Assembly (NCBI GenBank): GCA_937908115.1
Contig: CALEQZ010000066.1
Coordinates: 1-14,261, forward strand
Length of the DNA stretch: 14,261 nt
Source of the DNA: an uncultured Alcaligenaceae bacterium
GTDB lineage: Bacteria; Pseudomonadota; Gammaproteobacteria; Burkholderiales; Burkholderiaceae_B
Direction: 5' to 3'
This document shows, in pieces, positions 13,451-14,261 of this stretch. The notes below the pieces were generated by a model. It was not told the DNA's origin and did no database searches. It saw only the letters and a program-made list of their open reading frames with translations. Position 1 is the first letter of the stretch. Each line of letters begins with the position of its first letter. The position numbers and the translations under genes were made by a program.

Positions 13451-14261
13451 ATGCGCCTGGCGGCCGGTTTGCTGGCGTGCGTGCTTCTGGCGGGCGGGGT
13501 GCCGATGGCGGCGGCCCTGGCCGCCGATGCGCCCGGCTCGGCCGAACTGGCCCGCCGCCAAGCCGAGGCCGAGCGCCGCCGCCAGGCGCTGCGCGAGCGC
13601 ATCGAGAAGCTGCAGAAGGAAATCGAGGCGAGGGAATCCGACCGCAAGGAAGCGGCCGATGCGTTGCGCGAGTCCGAAACGGCGATTTCCCGGCTGACGC
13701 AGCGGCTGGACGAACTGGACCAAGCCATCGGCCAGGTGCGCCAGGAAATCGCCAAGTTGCAGGCGGCCATCGTCACCCAGCAAAAGGAGTTGGACGTGCG
13801 CCGCTACGAGCTCGCGCAGCAACTGCGCATGCAGTACGCCAGTGGCCTGTCGCCCTGGACCGCTCTGCTGTCGGGCGACGACCCGCAGGACCTGGGGCGC
13901 AACCTGGCGTACCTGGGCTATGTGTCGCGCGCGCGCGCCGACAAGGTGCAGGCGCTGCGTGACGAGATCGCGCGGCTGCAGGACCTGCAGCGGCAGGAAA
14001 GCGAGCGCCGCGCCGAATTGCAGGCGCTGCAGGAGCAGACCGCCGCCGCGCGCATCGAGCTAATGGCCCAGCGCAAGGAACGTGCCACCGTCCTGGCCCG
14101 CCTGGAAGGGCAGCTGCAGGCGCAGCGTAGCGAGGCCGGCAGGCTGGACCGCGATGAGCGCCGCCTGGCTGCCTTGATCGAGGAACTGTCCGCCCAAGTG
14201 GCCGCCGCCCGCCGCGCCGAGGAAGAGCGCCGCCTGGCCGAGGAGCGGCGCCGCCTCGAAG
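13451..14261 (+). CDS. envC: EnvC-like murein hydrolase activator, N-terminal part (partial)
   Basis: Open from ATG 13451 to the window end (270 codons). It begins with a signal peptide (MRLAAGLLACVLLAGG..., probable cleavage after ALA at 22-24). A long charged coiled coil rich in Glu, Arg and Gln follows. The EnvC-type segment comes next: QLRMQYASG, then LLSGDDPQDLGRNLAYLGYVSRARADKV written in shorter pieces as LLSGDDPQDLGRN and LAYLGYVSRARA. A second coiled coil begins after that. In EnvC this architecture positions a degenerate C-terminal LytM/M23 domain that activates amidases at the division septum; that domain lies beyond the window. The 3-base gap to gpmA means the two are cotranscribed, as gpmM-envC are in E. 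coli. It could be a catalytically active M23 peptidase instead. Confidence 0.85.
   Translation, partial: MRLAAGLLACVLLAGGVPMAAALAADAPGSAELARRQAEAERRRQALRERIEKLQKEIEARESDRKEAADALRESETAISRLTQRLDELDQAIGQVRQEIAKLQAAIVTQQKELDVRRYELAQQLRMQYASGLSPWTALLSGDDPQDLGRNLAYLGYVSRARADKVQALRDEIARLQDLQRQESERRAELQALQEQTAAARIELMAQRKERATVLARLEGQLQAQRSEAGRLDRDERRLAALIEELSAQVAAARRAEEERRLAEERRRLE

Noticed and set aside
12524..13822. 432-codon minus-strand open frame across gpmA and envC
   Set aside because: It is antisense to gpmA with intact catalytic residues and has no recognisable domain.
1..14261. Possible defence, toxin-antitoxin, secretion or mobile system
   Set aside because: Every gene of normal size belongs to a known housekeeping or transporter family. 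No transposase, integrase, nuclease, repeat array or attachment-site duplication was seen.

Overview
The window is GC-rich chromosomal DNA (roughly two thirds G+C by eye) with strong G/C third-position bias, packed with housekeeping genes. The gene content, an orphan Bug-type periplasmic binding protein and the protein sequences point to a betaproteobacterium of the Alcaligenaceae, most likely Bordetella. This is recognition from memory, not a database match. I see no insertion sequence, phage gene, CRISPR array, tRNA or rRNA, and no sign of recent horizontal transfer.

Layout, left to right. (1) 1-3176, plus strand: the end of an NtrX-like sigma-54 response regulator, then trkA and trkH, the potassium uptake system. 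The regulator and trkA overlap by ATGA and trkH follows after 16 bases, so they look like one transcript. (2) 3236-5139: a XdhC/CoxI-family protein (minus) divergent from a TauE/SafE-type anion exporter (plus), with overlapping candidate promoters in the 98-base gap. (3) 5140-5562: the only long non-coding stretch, with several inverted repeats and a candidate promoter ahead of a YbdK-type carboxylate-amine ligase (5563-6795, plus). (4) 6814-9106: bioC (minus) divergent from comF and trmL (plus). (5) 9163-12590, minus strand: an operon transcribed as rhodanese protein, grxC, secB, gpsA, Bug-type receptor. (6) 12695-14261, plus strand: gpmA and the first part of an EnvC-like murein hydrolase activator, divergent from that operon.

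Blocks 5 and 6 reproduce the Escherichia coli arrangement yibN-grxC-secB-gpsA-cysE-trmL divergent from gpmM-envC, with three differences. A cofactor-dependent phosphoglycerate mutase replaces the cofactor-independent one, a Bug gene occupies the cysE position, and trmL is in the opposite orientation. The cluster serves cell-envelope and redox functions: sulfur and glutathione redox (rhodanese, glutaredoxin), export chaperoning (SecB), phospholipid precursor synthesis (GpsA), glycolysis (GpmA) and septal peptidoglycan splitting (EnvC).

The main non-gene signals are GC-rich hairpins without T-tracts at all three convergent gene junctions, overlapping divergent -10 elements at two divergent junctions, a 15-codon upstream ORF whose stop overlaps the gpsA start, and a near-perfect 10-base inverted repeat bracketing a candidate -10 upstream of the YbdK gene. 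I found no convincing evidence of an undescribed multi-gene system. The notable points are local gene replacements and regulatory architecture.
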